A stretch of 64,000 nt of DNA from Acrocarpospora catenulata (lineage in GTDB: Bacteria; Actinomycetota; Actinomycetes; Streptosporangiales; Streptosporangiaceae). Location: the NCBI RefSeq assembly GCF_018476525.1, contig NZ_JAHCST010000029.1, forward strand, positions 35,348 through 99,347. The letters are read 5' to 3'. Under the pieces are notes generated by a model that was not told the origin of the DNA, searched no databases, and saw only the letters and a program-made list of their open reading frames with translations. The translations under genes were made by a program, and so were the position numbers. Shown piece by piece: positions 42,659 to 51,632 of the stretch (positions are counted from its first letter, which is position 1; the number at the start of each line of letters is the position of its first letter).

Positions 42659-44830
42659 TCAGCTGTCGCGCGGAGCGATCGGGTGGGCGAGTTTGAGGGC
42701 CTGTTCGAAGTATGTGGTGGCGGGGGCGTAGCGGCCCTGGGTGAGGTGGGTTTGGGCCTGGGCGCAGAGGGTGGCCAGTTCGTGGAAGCGGGTTGTGGTG
42801 GTGCGGGCCCGTTCGCGGACGTGGTAGTGGAGGGGCGCGGTCAGGGCCAGGGCCTGGGTGGGCCAGTTGTGGCGGGTGGCGTGGATGGCCGTGGACAGGA
42901 GGTTGACGAGTTCGGCGTTGAGCCAGTCGAGGGCCTGGGTGCGGGGTGCCGGGTCCTGGTGGGGGGTGTGGGCGGTGGTGATGGCGCGGGTGGCGGTCTG
43001 GATGTAGTGGTCGAAGAGGCGGGTCAGCGCGGCGCGGCGGTCGTGGTCGGTGTCCTCGTCGGCGAGGGTGGCGGTGGCGTGGGCGCGGGGGAGGTCGTGG
43101 AAGCGGTAGCGGCCGGGGGTGGGCTCCTGGAGCAGATGGGCGTCCACGAGTTCGTCGAGCAGGCGGCCGGCGTGGTCGGGGGTGGTGCCGACCAGGGCGG
43201 CGGCCGCGTGGCGTTCGATGTCGGGGCCGGGGTGCAGGCCGAGCAGGCGGTACATGTCCTGCTGGCCGGGGGTGAGGTGCTGGTAGGACAGGTCGAGGGC
43301 GGCGGTGATGCTGAGCCGCCCGACTTCCAGCTCGCCCAGCCGGTTCTGGTGGTCGCGCATGCGGTCGGCGAGGTGGGCGGGCGTCCAGCCGGGGCGGACC
43401 CGCAGGCGGGCGGCGGCGATGCGGATGGCGAGCGGCAGGCGCCCGCAGAGTTCCACGATCTCGTCGAGCAGGTCCGGGGGCGCGTCGCTGACCCGCTGCT
43501 CGCCCGCCGTACGGGTGAACAGGGTGACGGCGTCGCGGCGCGGCATGACGTCCAGGGAGAGCGGGCGCACGTCCTCCAGGCCGGCCAGCCGGCGGCGGCT
43601 GGTGATCAGGATGAGGCAGTGGGGGGAGCCGGGGAGCAGCGGGCGGAGCTGGGCCTCCTCGGCCACGTTGTCCAGCAGGATGAGCATCCGCCGCCCGGCC
43701 AGCGCGGTCCGGTAGAGGGCGGCCCTGGCGTCCGGGCTGTGCGGGATGCGCTCGCCCGGCACGCCCAGGGAGCGGAGCATCTGGTCCAGTGCGTCGGCCG
43801 GGTCCACCGGTGAGCCGCCCCGGGTGAAGCCGCGCAGGTCGACGAAGAGCTGGCCGTCCGGGTAGCGCTCGGCCAACTGGTGGGCGGCGTGTACGGCCAG
43901 CGTGGTCTTGCCCACCCCGGCCATGCCGTCGATGGCGGCGATCACCGGCCCGCCGGGGTCGCCCGTACCGGCCAGGTCGTGCAGGAAGGCCAGTTCGGCG
44001 GCGCGGCCGGTGAAGCTGCCGATGTCGCGGGGGAGCTCCCGGGGGACCGCCTGCGGGAGCGGGGAGGGCGGGGCCAGGGCGGAGTGCCCGGCCAGGATCT
44101 GGTGGTGGAGCCGGCGCAGCGGCGGGCTGGGTTCCACGCCGAGCTCGTGGACCAGCCGGTGGCGCAGGTCCTGGTAGGCGCGCAGGGCCTCGGCCTGGCG
44201 TCCGGAGCGGTAGAGCGCGAGCATCCACTGGGCCTGGAGGCGTTCCCGCAGGGGCTGTTCCGCGACCAGCGCGCCCAGTTCGGCGAGCAGTTCGACGTGG
44301 CGGCCGAGGGTCAGCTGGGATTCGATCCAGGTCTCCTGGGCGGCCAGTTTCCGTTCCTCCAGGCGGATCACCTCGGTCTCCAGGCTGGGGTCGAGGGCGA
44401 CGTCCTCGAAGGGGCGCCCGCGCCAGAGGCCGAGGGCGCCGCGCAGGCGTTCCGCGGCCACCACCGGCTGGCCCTCGGTGAGCGCGCGCTGCCCCTGGGC
44501 GGCCAGCTCCTCGAAGGTCAGCAGGTCCAGGTCGGCGGGGGTGAGGCGCAGTTCGTACCCGCCGGGGACGGTGGACAGCAGCGGTGGCTCCACCCTGCCC
44601 GCCAGGCCGAGGACCTGGCGGAGGGCGGAGACGTAGGTGCGGAGCGCGACGGCGGCGGTGCGCGGCGGGCGCTGCGGCCAGAGGGCGTCCACGATGTGGT
44701 CGACCCGGACGGGCCGGTTCACGTTGAGTAACAGGACGGCCAGCAGCACGCGCTGCTTGGCCGCACCAAGCCGGACCACACGGTGGCTGTCGGAGCGGAC
44801 TTCAAGCGTGCCAAGTACTCGAAACCGCAT
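42659..44830 (-). CDS. SARP/AfsR-family regulator with BTAD and NB-ARC domains
   Basis: 723 residues. The OmpR-like winged helix (MRFRVLGTLEVRS to about 95) contains DALWPQRPPRTAAVALRTYVSALRQVLG. A BTAD domain follows to about 245 and an NB-ARC ATPase with P-loop GMAGVGKTT at 302-310, GRRMLILLDNV and LILITSRRRL. Only a short helical/TPR-like end follows, so the C-terminus is shorter than AfsR. Such proteins activate secondary-metabolite or developmental genes. It is divergent from the ten-gene glycan operon and is a candidate regulator of it. ATG 44830 (MRFRVLG) is preferred over one 27 nt upstream. Confidence 0.9.
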   Translation of the reverse strand: MRFRVLGTLEVRSDSHRVVRLGAAKQRVLLAVLLLNVNRPVRVDHIVDALWPQRPPRTAAVALRTYVSALRQVLGLAGRVEPPLLSTVPGGYELRLTPADLDLLTFEELAAQGQRALTEGQPVVAAERLRGALGLWRGRPFEDVALDPSLETEVIRLEERKLAAQETWIESQLTLGRHVELLAELGALVAEQPLRERLQAQWMLALYRSGRQAEALRAYQDLRHRLVHELGVEPSPPLRRLHHQILAGHSALAPPSPLPQAVPRELPRDIGSFTGRAAELAFLHDLAGTGDPGGPVIAAIDGMAGVGKTTLAVHAAHQLAERYPDGQLFVDLRGFTRGGSPVDPADALDQMLRSLGVPGERIPHSPDARAALYRTALAGRRMLILLDNVAEEAQLRPLLPGSPHCLILITSRRRLAGLEDVRPLSLDVMPRRDAVTLFTRTAGEQRVSDAPPDLLDEIVELCGRLPLAIRIAAARLRVRPGWTPAHLADRMRDHQNRLGELEVGRLSITAALDLSYQHLTPGQQDMYRLLGLHPGPDIERHAAAALVGTTPDHAGRLLDELVDAHLLQEPTPGRYRFHDLPRAHATATLADEDTDHDRRAALTRLFDHYIQTATRAITTAHTPHQDPAPRTQALDWLNAELVNLLSTAIHATRHNWPTQALALTAPLHYHVRERARTTTTRFHELATLCAQAQTHLTQGRYAPATTYFEQALKLAHPIAPRDS

Positions 44831-45151
44831 GGACCGGCAATACCACACAATGTTCACTTAAAGGGATGTCTTGACTTATCGACGCACGCGGGTTATGCCG
44901 TTTTCTCGATACACCTCGCCTCGCTGACCTGCCCTTATCTCGAAATTTCATCGTTCGTGGTGAGATGTAATGGCAGTTTCGGGCCTATGGCCGTAAATGG
45001 CTTCTTGTATGAACCTGAGAGCCGGTTATCTCGGCATGTGAGAAAGTGTGGAAGTCTCATGTTAAGCCGCGCCTTTACCGGCGCTTGATGAGCTCGTTGC
45101 ACTCTCGAAACCGGTCCGGACCGGAAGGACCGGCCAGAAGGGAGAGTGCGC
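44831..45151. other. 321-bp divergent promoter region
   Basis: Markedly richer in A+T than its surroundings. Contains a good rightward promoter (44871-44899) and presumably the leftward SARP promoter. The remaining ~240 bp of leader before the aminotransferase gene carry no recognised riboswitch or SARP heptamer repeat. Confidence 0.55.
44871..44899 (+). promoter_or_regulatory. Promoter candidate for the glycan operon
   Basis: TTGACT at 44871-44876, a 17-nt spacer and TATGCC at 44894-44899 approximate a housekeeping sigma promoter. It points towards the operon starting at 45152 and would give a leader of about 245 nt. Confidence 0.5.
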
Positions 45152-46591
45152 ATGCCTGGGCTGATCAGTATCGACGAGTGCGAGCAGCTCACCACCGAAC
45201 ACGTCCACGATCTCTACCGTAAGCACGTCAGCCGGAGCCAGGTCTCGCTGATGACCTCCTTCGGCTTCGGCCGGGAGCTGGTCGAGCGCGCCGAAGGGGC
45301 CTGGCTCTGGACCAGGAGCGGCCGCCGCATCCTCGACTTCACCGGGGGCGTCGGCGTGCTCAACCACGGCCACAACCACCCGCGCATCCTGGCGGCCCGC
45401 CGGCGATTCCAGGAACGGCAGCGGATGGAGGTGCACAAGACCTACTTCTCGCCGTACGTCGCCGCCCTCGGCCACAACCTGGCCCAGCTGCTGCCCGGCG
45501 ACCTGAACATGTCCTTCTTCCCCAACTCGGGGGCGGAGGCCGTGGAGGGCGCGGTCAAGCTGGCCTACAAGTACCACCAGGGCCGGCGGCAGCGCGTGCT
45601 CCGCGCCGACATCGCCTTCCACGGCAAGCTGCTCGGCTCCGGCAGCCTGACCGGGGCCCGGCAGACCTTCCAGTTCCCGGGGATTCCCGGGGTCGGCGTC
45701 TTCCCGTACGGCGACCTGGACGGCGTACGGAAAGCGGTCGCCGCGGCCAGGAACGCCAAGGGCGGCTGCGACGTGTACGCCATCCTCATCGAACCCTTCA
45801 GCGCCTCCACTATGACCGCCTGCTCGGAGGAGTTCCTGCGCGGCCTGCGGGAGCTCTGCGACGCCCACGACATCGTGCTGATCTTCGACGAGATCTACAC
45901 GGGGTGGGGCAAGACCGGCAGCCTCTTCTACTTCATGCGCTATCCGGGCCTGATCCCCGACATCGTCACCACCTCCAAGTCGTTCGGCGGCGGCAAGTCC
46001 TCCATCTCCGCCTACATCGCCAGGGAACCGGTCTTCCGCAAGGCGTACGACAACCTCACCGACTCGCTGATGCACAGCACCAGCACCACCTACTACGGCT
46101 TCGGCGAGGAGACCGCCACCGCCATCGAGGCCGTCAACATCGCGGTCGAGGACGACTACCCCCGGCGGGCCCGGGAGATCGAACGCATCCTCGCCCCCGG
46201 TCTGGACCGCGTCCGCAAGGCCAACCCGGGCACGGTGGCCGAGGTCAGAGGCTCGGGGGCGCTCTACGGCGTCTTCCTGGACGGCGGACCGAAGATCCTC
46301 GACCTGGCGGCCAAACTCGCCCCGGTCGGGCTGGCCCGCGACCCCAATTTCCGGATCAAGCTCATCACCTGCGCGGTCATCGACGCGCTCTACCGCGACC
46401 ACGGCATCTACGCCTACTACACCCTGAACGGCGCCAACCCCCTGGTGGCCGCGCCCCCGCTGGTGGTGGAGCCGCAGGACGTGGAGTACTTCCTGGACAG
46501 CCTGGACCAGACCCTGGCCCAGGGCATGGTCCGGCTGCTGACCCGCTTCGTCCGGGAGAAGGTGACGCCGCGATGGCCGGCCGCATCGTAG
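45152..46591 (+). CDS. Class III PLP-dependent aminotransferase
   Basis: 479 residues. FTGGVGVLNHGHNHPRI, FFPNSGAEAVEGAVKLAY, FDEIYTGWGKTG and TTSKSFGGGKSS (Schiff-base Lys) are diagnostic of the ornithine/diaminobutyrate/lysine aminotransferase fold. The exact substrate is not determinable; in a surface-glycan operon it may aminate a sugar side chain or an amino-acid substituent. ATG 45152 has GGGAGAG 6 nt upstream; an in-frame GTG at 45146 is too close to that site. It is the first gene of a ten-gene operon and overlaps the epimerase gene by 19 nt. Confidence 0.86.
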   Translation: MPGLISIDECEQLTTEHVHDLYRKHVSRSQVSLMTSFGFGRELVERAEGAWLWTRSGRRILDFTGGVGVLNHGHNHPRILAARRRFQERQRMEVHKTYFSPYVAALGHNLAQLLPGDLNMSFFPNSGAEAVEGAVKLAYKYHQGRRQRVLRADIAFHGKLLGSGSLTGARQTFQFPGIPGVGVFPYGDLDGVRKAVAAARNAKGGCDVYAILIEPFSASTMTACSEEFLRGLRELCDAHDIVLIFDEIYTGWGKTGSLFYFMRYPGLIPDIVTTSKSFGGGKSSISAYIAREPVFRKAYDNLTDSLMHSTSTTYYGFGEETATAIEAVNIAVEDDYPRRAREIERILAPGLDRVRKANPGTVAEVRGSGALYGVFLDGGPKILDLAAKLAPVGLARDPNFRIKLITCAVIDALYRDHGIYAYYTLNGANPLVAAPPLVVEPQDVEYFLDSLDQTLAQGMVRLLTRFVREKVTPRWPAAS

Positions 46592-47592
46592 TCACCGGCA
46601 GCGCGGGCATGCTGGGCGCGACCCTCGTCCAGCGGCTCGTCCAGACCGGCCAGGACGTGCTCGGCGTGGACCTGCGCCCCCGCGAGGGCCAGGGCGCGGC
46701 CGGGGACATTCGCGACACCCCCCGGATGGCCGAGCTGATGGCGGGCGCGTCGGCCGTGGTGCACACCGCCTCCGCCCTGCCCAGCTACCCCGAGCCGGAG
46801 ATCCACGACGTCATCGTGAACGGCACCCGGAGCGTGCTCGACGCCGCCCGCCAGGCGGGCGTGCCCCGCGTGGTGCACATCTCCTCCACCGCCGTGTACG
46901 GCCTGCCCGAGCTGGTCCCCACCCCCGAGGACCACCTGCGGGAGCCGTACGACGCCTACGGCCGGGCCAAGACGGCGGCTGAGGAGATCGCGGAGAAGTT
47001 CCGGGCAGACGGTCTCTGCGTGCCGATCATCCGCCCCAAGACCTTCCTCGGACCCGGGCGGATGGGCCTGTTCGCGATGCTCTTCGAATGGGCCGAGCAG
47101 GGCCACGGCTTCCCCCTGCTGGGCAAGGGGGGCGCCCGCATCCAGATGCTGGCCATCGAGGACCTGGTCGCGGCGATCGAGTGCGTGCTGGCCGCGCCTG
47201 AATCGGTGGCGGGGGACACCTACAACATCGCCGCCGCCGAGTTCGGCACCCTCCGGGAGGACTTCCAGGCGGTGCTGGACGCGGCGGGACACGGCAAACG
47301 GCTGCGCTCGCTGCCGGCCAGGCCCGCCCTGGGCGTGCTGCGGCTGCTGGGCCGCACCGGCCTGTCCCCGGTGTACGACCGCCTGCTCTACAAGCTGCTC
47401 GCCGACTCCTACGTGAGCATCGACAAAGCCAGGGAACGGCTGGGCTTCCAGCCTCAGCTGTCCAATCGGGACGCCATCCTGGCCGCCTACGCCTGGTGGC
47501 GGGAGCACGCGGGGCCGCCCGCGCCCGGCGGCAGGACCAGCCGGGACGCCTGGAAGCAGGGCGCGCTCTCGTTCGCCAAGGTCTTCTTCTGA
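46573..47592 (+). CDS. NAD-dependent sugar epimerase/dehydratase (extended SDR)
   Basis: 339 residues. VTGSAGMLGATL is the NAD-binding G-x-x-G-x-x-G. VVHISSTAVYG and YDAYGRAK give the catalytic Ser/Thr-Tyr-Lys set. IRPKTFLGPGRMG and IQMLAIEDLVAAI fit the nucleotide-sugar subfamily. It starts inside the last codons of the aminotransferase gene, a sign of translational coupling. Substrate unknown: a nucleotide sugar or a polyprenyl-linked sugar, as with DprE2-like partners of the UbiA enzyme encoded next. Confidence 0.84.
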   Translation: MAGRIVVTGSAGMLGATLVQRLVQTGQDVLGVDLRPREGQGAAGDIRDTPRMAELMAGASAVVHTASALPSYPEPEIHDVIVNGTRSVLDAARQAGVPRVVHISSTAVYGLPELVPTPEDHLREPYDAYGRAKTAAEEIAEKFRADGLCVPIIRPKTFLGPGRMGLFAMLFEWAEQGHGFPLLGKGGARIQMLAIEDLVAAIECVLAAPESVAGDTYNIAAAEFGTLREDFQAVLDAAGHGKRLRSLPARPALGVLRLLGRTGLSPVYDRLLYKLLADSYVSIDKARERLGFQPQLSNRDAILAAYAWWREHAGPPAPGGRTSRDAWKQGALSFAKVFF

Positions 47593-47609
47593 ACCGGCCG
47601 GAGGTGCCC

Positions 47610-48566
47610 ATGCGTGTCATCGAGCCCGTCCCGCCGGTGGCGGAGCGGAGCGGGACCTCCCCGCTCCGGGACCTGATCGCCCTGGTACGGCCCCTGCACG
47701 CGGCCAAGAGCGTGCTCCTGGTGCCGCTGGCCCTGCTGGACACCGGGCAGTGGACGCTGACCGCGCTCGGCCAGGTGGCCTGGGCGGTGGCCGGGTTCCT
47801 GCTGGCCGGGGCCTGCGTGTACATCGGCAACGATCTCCTCGACCGGGACCGGGACCGGCTGCACCCGGTCAAACGGCACCGGCCGATCGCCGCCGGAGGC
47901 GTCTCGGTCCGGGCCGCCTATCTGTACCGGGCGGGGCTGCTCGCGCTGCTGGCCGTGCTGGTCGCGGTGGGTCCCGGGCGGCCGTACTGGCCGCTGCTGG
48001 CCTACCTGGCGCTGAACGTGGCCTACAGCCGGGCGCTCAAACACGTGCCGCTGGTCGACGTGGGCACGGTCGCGCTCGGGTTCGCCCTGCGGGTGGTGCA
48101 GGGGTACGCGGCGATCGGGGAACCCATCTCCGGGTGGCTGGTGGTGACCGTCTTCTCGCTCTCGCTCCTGCTGGTCATCGGGAAACGCCGCCGGGAGCTG
48201 CTGGAGAGCGGGCCTGAGCACCGGCCGGCGCTGCGCGGCTACTCGGTGGAGCTGACCGGGCACCTGCTCCAGATCACCAGCGTGCTGGCCGCCGTGTCCG
48301 GGCTGATCTACCTGCGCAGCGAGGCGCCCCTGGGGCCGTACGGGCTGGCGGCCATGTTGCTCTCCACCCCGTTCGCGCTCTTCGCCCTCTTCCGGTACCT
48401 CCAGGTGGTGCTGGTGGACGGCGGCGGGGGCGATCCCGTACGGGGGGTGCTCCGGGACCGGGGGCTGGCCGTGACCGGTCTGGGCCTGGCCGTCGTGCTC
48501 GGGGTCACCCTCCTGCTGGCCAACCACCCGTCCCTGGCCGCGACCCTCCTGGGGGGAGCGAGATGA
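47610..48566 (+). CDS. UbiA-family prenyltransferase, decaprenyl-phosphate phosphoribosyltransferase-like
   Basis: 318 residues with about nine membrane helices. YIGNDLLDRDRDRLHPVKRHRPIAAG is the first Asp-rich motif and matches the ND-x-x-D-x-x-x-D-x-x-HP-x-KR-x-RPIA-G signature of Rv3806c-like enzymes that join phosphoribose diphosphate to decaprenyl phosphate. NVAYSRALKHVPLVDVGTVALGFALRVV is the second motif region. It therefore probably makes a polyprenyl-phosphate sugar, the lipid donor of this operon. GGAGG lies 6 nt before the ATG. It overlaps the next gene by ATGA. Confidence 0.85.
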   Translation: MRVIEPVPPVAERSGTSPLRDLIALVRPLHAAKSVLLVPLALLDTGQWTLTALGQVAWAVAGFLLAGACVYIGNDLLDRDRDRLHPVKRHRPIAAGGVSVRAAYLYRAGLLALLAVLVAVGPGRPYWPLLAYLALNVAYSRALKHVPLVDVGTVALGFALRVVQGYAAIGEPISGWLVVTVFSLSLLLVIGKRRRELLESGPEHRPALRGYSVELTGHLLQITSVLAAVSGLIYLRSEAPLGPYGLAAMLLSTPFALFALFRYLQVVLVDGGGGDPVRGVLRDRGLAVTGLGLAVVLGVTLLLANHPSLAATLLGGAR

Positions 48567-49561
48567 CCCTGGTCTCGATCGTCATCCCGGCGCACAACGC
48601 CGCCAAGACCCTGCGCCTCTGCCTGGAGTCGGCGCTGGCCCAGACCCACCGGCCGGTCGAGGTGATCGTCGTGGACGACGCCAGCACCGACGACACCCGG
48701 GCGATCGCCGCCGCGTACCCGTGCACCGTCCTCGCCCAGCCGTACAACCAGGGCGTGTCGGCGGCGCGGAACGCGGGCGCGGCGGCGAGCACGGGCGAGG
48801 TCCTGTTCTTCCTGGACTCCGACGTGGGCCTGGCGCCGGACGCGGTGGCCGCCGCCGTGCGCCTGCTGGCCGCCGACCCGGGCCTGGGCTGCGTCTACGG
48901 CGTGTACGCCAAGGAGCCGCTGATCGACGACGGCCGCGTGGAGGTCTACCGCACCCTCCACCTGCACCACGCCCTCAGCCAGGGCGCCGGCCTGACCAGC
49001 ACGGCGGTCTTCGCGCTGGCGGCGATGCCCCGGCAGGTGTTCCAGGAGGTCGGTCCCTTCGACGCCAAGCTCCGCAGCGCCGAGGACGACGAGTACAGCG
49101 AACGCCTGCTGGCCGCCCACCGCATCCGGCTCTCCGCCGAGGTGTCCGGGCGGCACGACGAGGCGGACCGGCTGCTGCCGCTGCTGGCCGAGCAGTACCG
49201 GCGGGCGCAGTTCCTCCGGTTCTCGGCGCGCAACCGCATGCGGCCGGGGGCGCTCAAGGTCAACCGCCTGGGCGGGGTGCTCGCCGCCGCGTTCACCCTG
49301 GCCACGCTCCCGGCGGCGCTGCTCTGGCCGCCCGCGCTCGCGCTGGGCGCGGCCGGGCTGGCCGCCTTCGCGGCGGCCGACTCGGCGCTGACCAGGTTCA
49401 TGCTCAGGGAGCGGGGTCCCGGCTTCCTGCCCTACTTCATCGGCGTGCACTTCCTCGCCCACACGGCCCTGCTCTCGGGGGCCGCCGTCGGCTGGCTGCG
49501 CGCCACCTTCGACTCCTCGTTCGGGCCGACGCGCCGTCCGGAAAGCGTGGTGAACCGATGA
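48563..49561 (+). CDS. Membrane-tethered GT2 glycosyltransferase 1
   Basis: 332 residues. VSIVIPAHNAAKTLRLCLESAL, VIVVDDASTDDT and FFLDSDVGLAPDAV (the DxD-type metal site) define a GT-A fold family 2 enzyme. C-terminal helices (VLAAAFTLATLPAALLW, YFIGVHFLAHTALLSG) anchor it in the membrane. It overlaps both neighbours by ATGA. It is a paralogue of the genes at 49558 and 53848. Donor and acceptor unknown. Confidence 0.88.
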   Translation: MTLVSIVIPAHNAAKTLRLCLESALAQTHRPVEVIVVDDASTDDTRAIAAAYPCTVLAQPYNQGVSAARNAGAAASTGEVLFFLDSDVGLAPDAVAAAVRLLAADPGLGCVYGVYAKEPLIDDGRVEVYRTLHLHHALSQGAGLTSTAVFALAAMPRQVFQEVGPFDAKLRSAEDDEYSERLLAAHRIRLSAEVSGRHDEADRLLPLLAEQYRRAQFLRFSARNRMRPGALKVNRLGGVLAAAFTLATLPAALLWPPALALGAAGLAAFAAADSALTRFMLRERGPGFLPYFIGVHFLAHTALLSGAAVGWLRATFDSSFGPTRRPESVVNR

Positions 49562-50562
49562 ATCCGCTGGTCTCCGTGATCATCCCCAACTACAACTACG
49601 GGTACGTGCTCGGGCAGTGCCTGGAGGCGGTCAAGGCGCAGACCTACGCGCCGCTGGAGATCATCCTGGTGGACGACTGCAGCACCGACGACTCGGTCGC
49701 CGTCGCCGAGGCACTGGGGGTGCCGGTGCTGCGCACCCCCCGCAACGGGGGCGTCTCCGTCGCGCGCAACCTCGGCGTCGAGCACGCCAGGGGCGAGATC
49801 CTGTTCTTCCTCGACTCCGATGTGGCCCTGGCCCCGGACGCGGTCGCCGAGGCGGTGACGATGCTCGCCTCCGACCCCCGGATCGGCGCGGTCTGCGGCA
49901 ACTACGAGGCCGTCCCGCTCAACCGGGTCAGCCTGGTCCGGGAGTACCGCAACCTCTACCGGCACTACTGGTACCTGGTGGCCGAAGGCCCGATCAAGGG
50001 CTTCCTGCCGGTCGCCATCATCGCCATCCCCGCCCGCGTCTGGGCGGAGGTCGGGCCCTGGTCGGAGACGCTGCTCCAGTCCGAGGGCGCCGACATCGGC
50101 GAGCGGCTCACCGACCGGTACCAGGTGATCCTCACCTCGGCAGTGCGGGGCCGCCACGACGACGACGCGACCGCGCGGGTGGCGCTGCGCAAGGTGTTCA
50201 CCCGCACCCGCCTGCACGTGCCGTTCTTCCTGCAACGCCGGTACGCGGCCGGGGTGGTCGGCTCGCCGGAGTCGGGGGCCAGCCTGTCCGCCGCGCTGTC
50301 GGCCGCCGCGCTGCCGCTGCCCCTGCTCACCGGCCTGGCCTGGACGTGGGCGGTGCCGCTGCTCTTCTTCCTGGCCTGGCTGGGCATCGACCGGCGCATG
50401 TACCGGTTCGTCTTCGCCAGCCGGGGCGTGGCCTTCGGCGTGTACTTCGTCGTCATGCACTACCTGGTCAACCTGACCATCGCCGCCGGGGCGGGCATCG
50501 GCATCCTCCAGTGGCTGACCTCCCGCTCCTTCCGCCGCCTCTACGTCAAGGCCCCCGCATGA
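49558..50562 (+). CDS. Membrane-tethered GT2 glycosyltransferase 2
   Basis: 334 residues. VSVIIPNYNYGYVLGQCLEAV, ILVDDCSTDDSVAVAEALGVPVL and FFLDSDVALAPDAVAEA match the GT2 nucleotide-sugar site. Two to three C-terminal hydrophobic helices and GIGILQWLTSRSFRRLY end the protein; the same ending (AAGAVQWLTSGQFRDLY) is found in the paralogue at 53848, so those two are the closest pair. Start and stop overlap neighbours by ATGA. Likely adds one residue of the glycan on a lipid carrier. Confidence 0.88.
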   Translation: MNPLVSVIIPNYNYGYVLGQCLEAVKAQTYAPLEIILVDDCSTDDSVAVAEALGVPVLRTPRNGGVSVARNLGVEHARGEILFFLDSDVALAPDAVAEAVTMLASDPRIGAVCGNYEAVPLNRVSLVREYRNLYRHYWYLVAEGPIKGFLPVAIIAIPARVWAEVGPWSETLLQSEGADIGERLTDRYQVILTSAVRGRHDDDATARVALRKVFTRTRLHVPFFLQRRYAAGVVGSPESGASLSAALSAAALPLPLLTGLAWTWAVPLLFFLAWLGIDRRMYRFVFASRGVAFGVYFVVMHYLVNLTIAAGAGIGILQWLTSRSFRRLYVKAPA

Positions 50563-50722
50563 ACAAGCCTCGCCCAGGATCGGCCGACCGAAGCGCCGAG
50601 GCCCCCGGCATGGCCAGGCGCGGGGTCTTCGCTGCGCTTCGGCATCCTCCCGTGGCTGATCCCTTATCTGTAGAGCAAGGCCCCCGCATGACCAGACGCC
50701 GGATCTTCGCTGTGCTGAGGTG
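50549..50722 (+). repeat. Triplicated gene-start segment
   Basis: Around 50559, 50610 and 50688, three in-frame ATG codons are each preceded by AGGCCCCCG(G)C. The second and third are also followed by closely related codons (ATGGCCAGGCGC... and ATGACCAGACGC..., then TCTTCGCTG). The spacing from first to third ATG is 129 bp, exactly 43 codons. It looks like a local duplication of the start of the next gene. Confidence 0.65.
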
Positions 50723-51632
50723 GGCCGCCGTCCTGTTCGTGCTCGGCTTCCTCGGCTACCAGCTCTGGCGGGTACGGCACGGCGTGGCCGACAGTCTCCG
50801 CCTGGTCGGCTGGTCCAACGCGCTGCTGGCGGCCGCGCTGGCTGCCGTCGGCGGGGTGCCCGGGTTCTTCGGCTGGCGGCTGCTGCTGGCCGGACTGGGC
50901 ACCCGGCTTTCCCTTCCCGTGGCGGCCAGGGTGTTCTTCCTGGCCGGGATCACCCGCTACCTGCCAGGCGGTATCTGGCCGGCCGTTGCGCACGCCGCGC
51001 TGGCCCGCCCCCTTGGCGCACCGGCCGCCCGGCTGGCCGGGGCCTTCGTGGCCAGCCAGGGGCTCGGGGTGGTGGCCGGTCTCGCGGTAGGGCTGATCGC
51101 GCTGCCCTGGCTGGTGGCCGCCGACCCGCTCTGGTGGGCGCTGCTGCCGCTGCTGGGCGCCGCCGTGCTTCCGCTGGCCGCACCCGGGTTGCTCGGCCGC
51201 TTGCTCGGGGTGGCCCAGCGGATCCTGCGCCGAGGCGAGGGCTCCCCGGTCGCGCTGCCGGACCGGCGGACCCTGCTCGCGGTCACCGGGCTGATGACCC
51301 TTGGCTGGCTGATCAGCGGCGTGCACGTCTCCGTGCTCGTGGTCGCGCTAGGGGCCTCGCCCGCCGGGGCGCTCTCGGTGGGCATCGGGGGATTCGCACT
51401 GTCCACGGTGGCCGGGATCTTCACGCTGGTGATGCCGTCCGGGCTGGGGCCTCGGGAGGCCGTGCTTGGGCTCACCCTGGCCCCCCTGCTCACTGGGCCC
51501 GGCTTGATCACGCTGGTCGCCCTCAGCCGGGTGCTGATCACCGTGGCCGACCTGGTGTCGACCGCCGTCGTACTCGGGGTGCTGACCTGGACCCGTCGTT
51601 CCGTACCGCTGACCGAAGGAGCTTCGTCATGA
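50559..51632 (+). CDS. Flippase-like integral membrane protein (LPG_synthase_TM/UPF0104 type)
   Basis: 357 residues if it starts at the ATGA overlap with the upstream gene, or 314 from ATG 50688 (MTRRRIFAVLRWAAVLFVLG), which gives a normal N-terminal helix. Six to eight hydrophobic segments contain GITRYLPGGIWPAVAHAAL, AFVASQGLGVVAGL and FTLVMPSGLGPREAVLGLTLAPLL, the signature of the lysylphosphatidylglycerol-synthase transmembrane/UPF0104 family used with glycosyltransferases to move or hold lipid-linked intermediates. The extra 43 N-terminal residues are polar and low complexity and derive from a start-site duplication. Confidence 0.78.
   Translation: MNKPRPGSADRSAEAPGMARRGVFAALRHPPVADPLSVEQGPRMTRRRIFAVLRWAAVLFVLGFLGYQLWRVRHGVADSLRLVGWSNALLAAALAAVGGVPGFFGWRLLLAGLGTRLSLPVAARVFFLAGITRYLPGGIWPAVAHAALARPLGAPAARLAGAFVASQGLGVVAGLAVGLIALPWLVAADPLWWALLPLLGAAVLPLAAPGLLGRLLGVAQRILRRGEGSPVALPDRRTLLAVTGLMTLGWLISGVHVSVLVVALGASPAGALSVGIGGFALSTVAGIFTLVMPSGLGPREAVLGLTLAPLLTGPGLITLVALSRVLITVADLVSTAVVLGVLTWTRRSVPLTEGASS

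Noticed and set aside
50549..50722. Attachment site or mobile-element boundary suggested by the duplicated sequence
   Set aside because: The repeats lie 51-129 bp apart inside a coupled operon with no integrase or cargo; a local start-site duplication explains them better.
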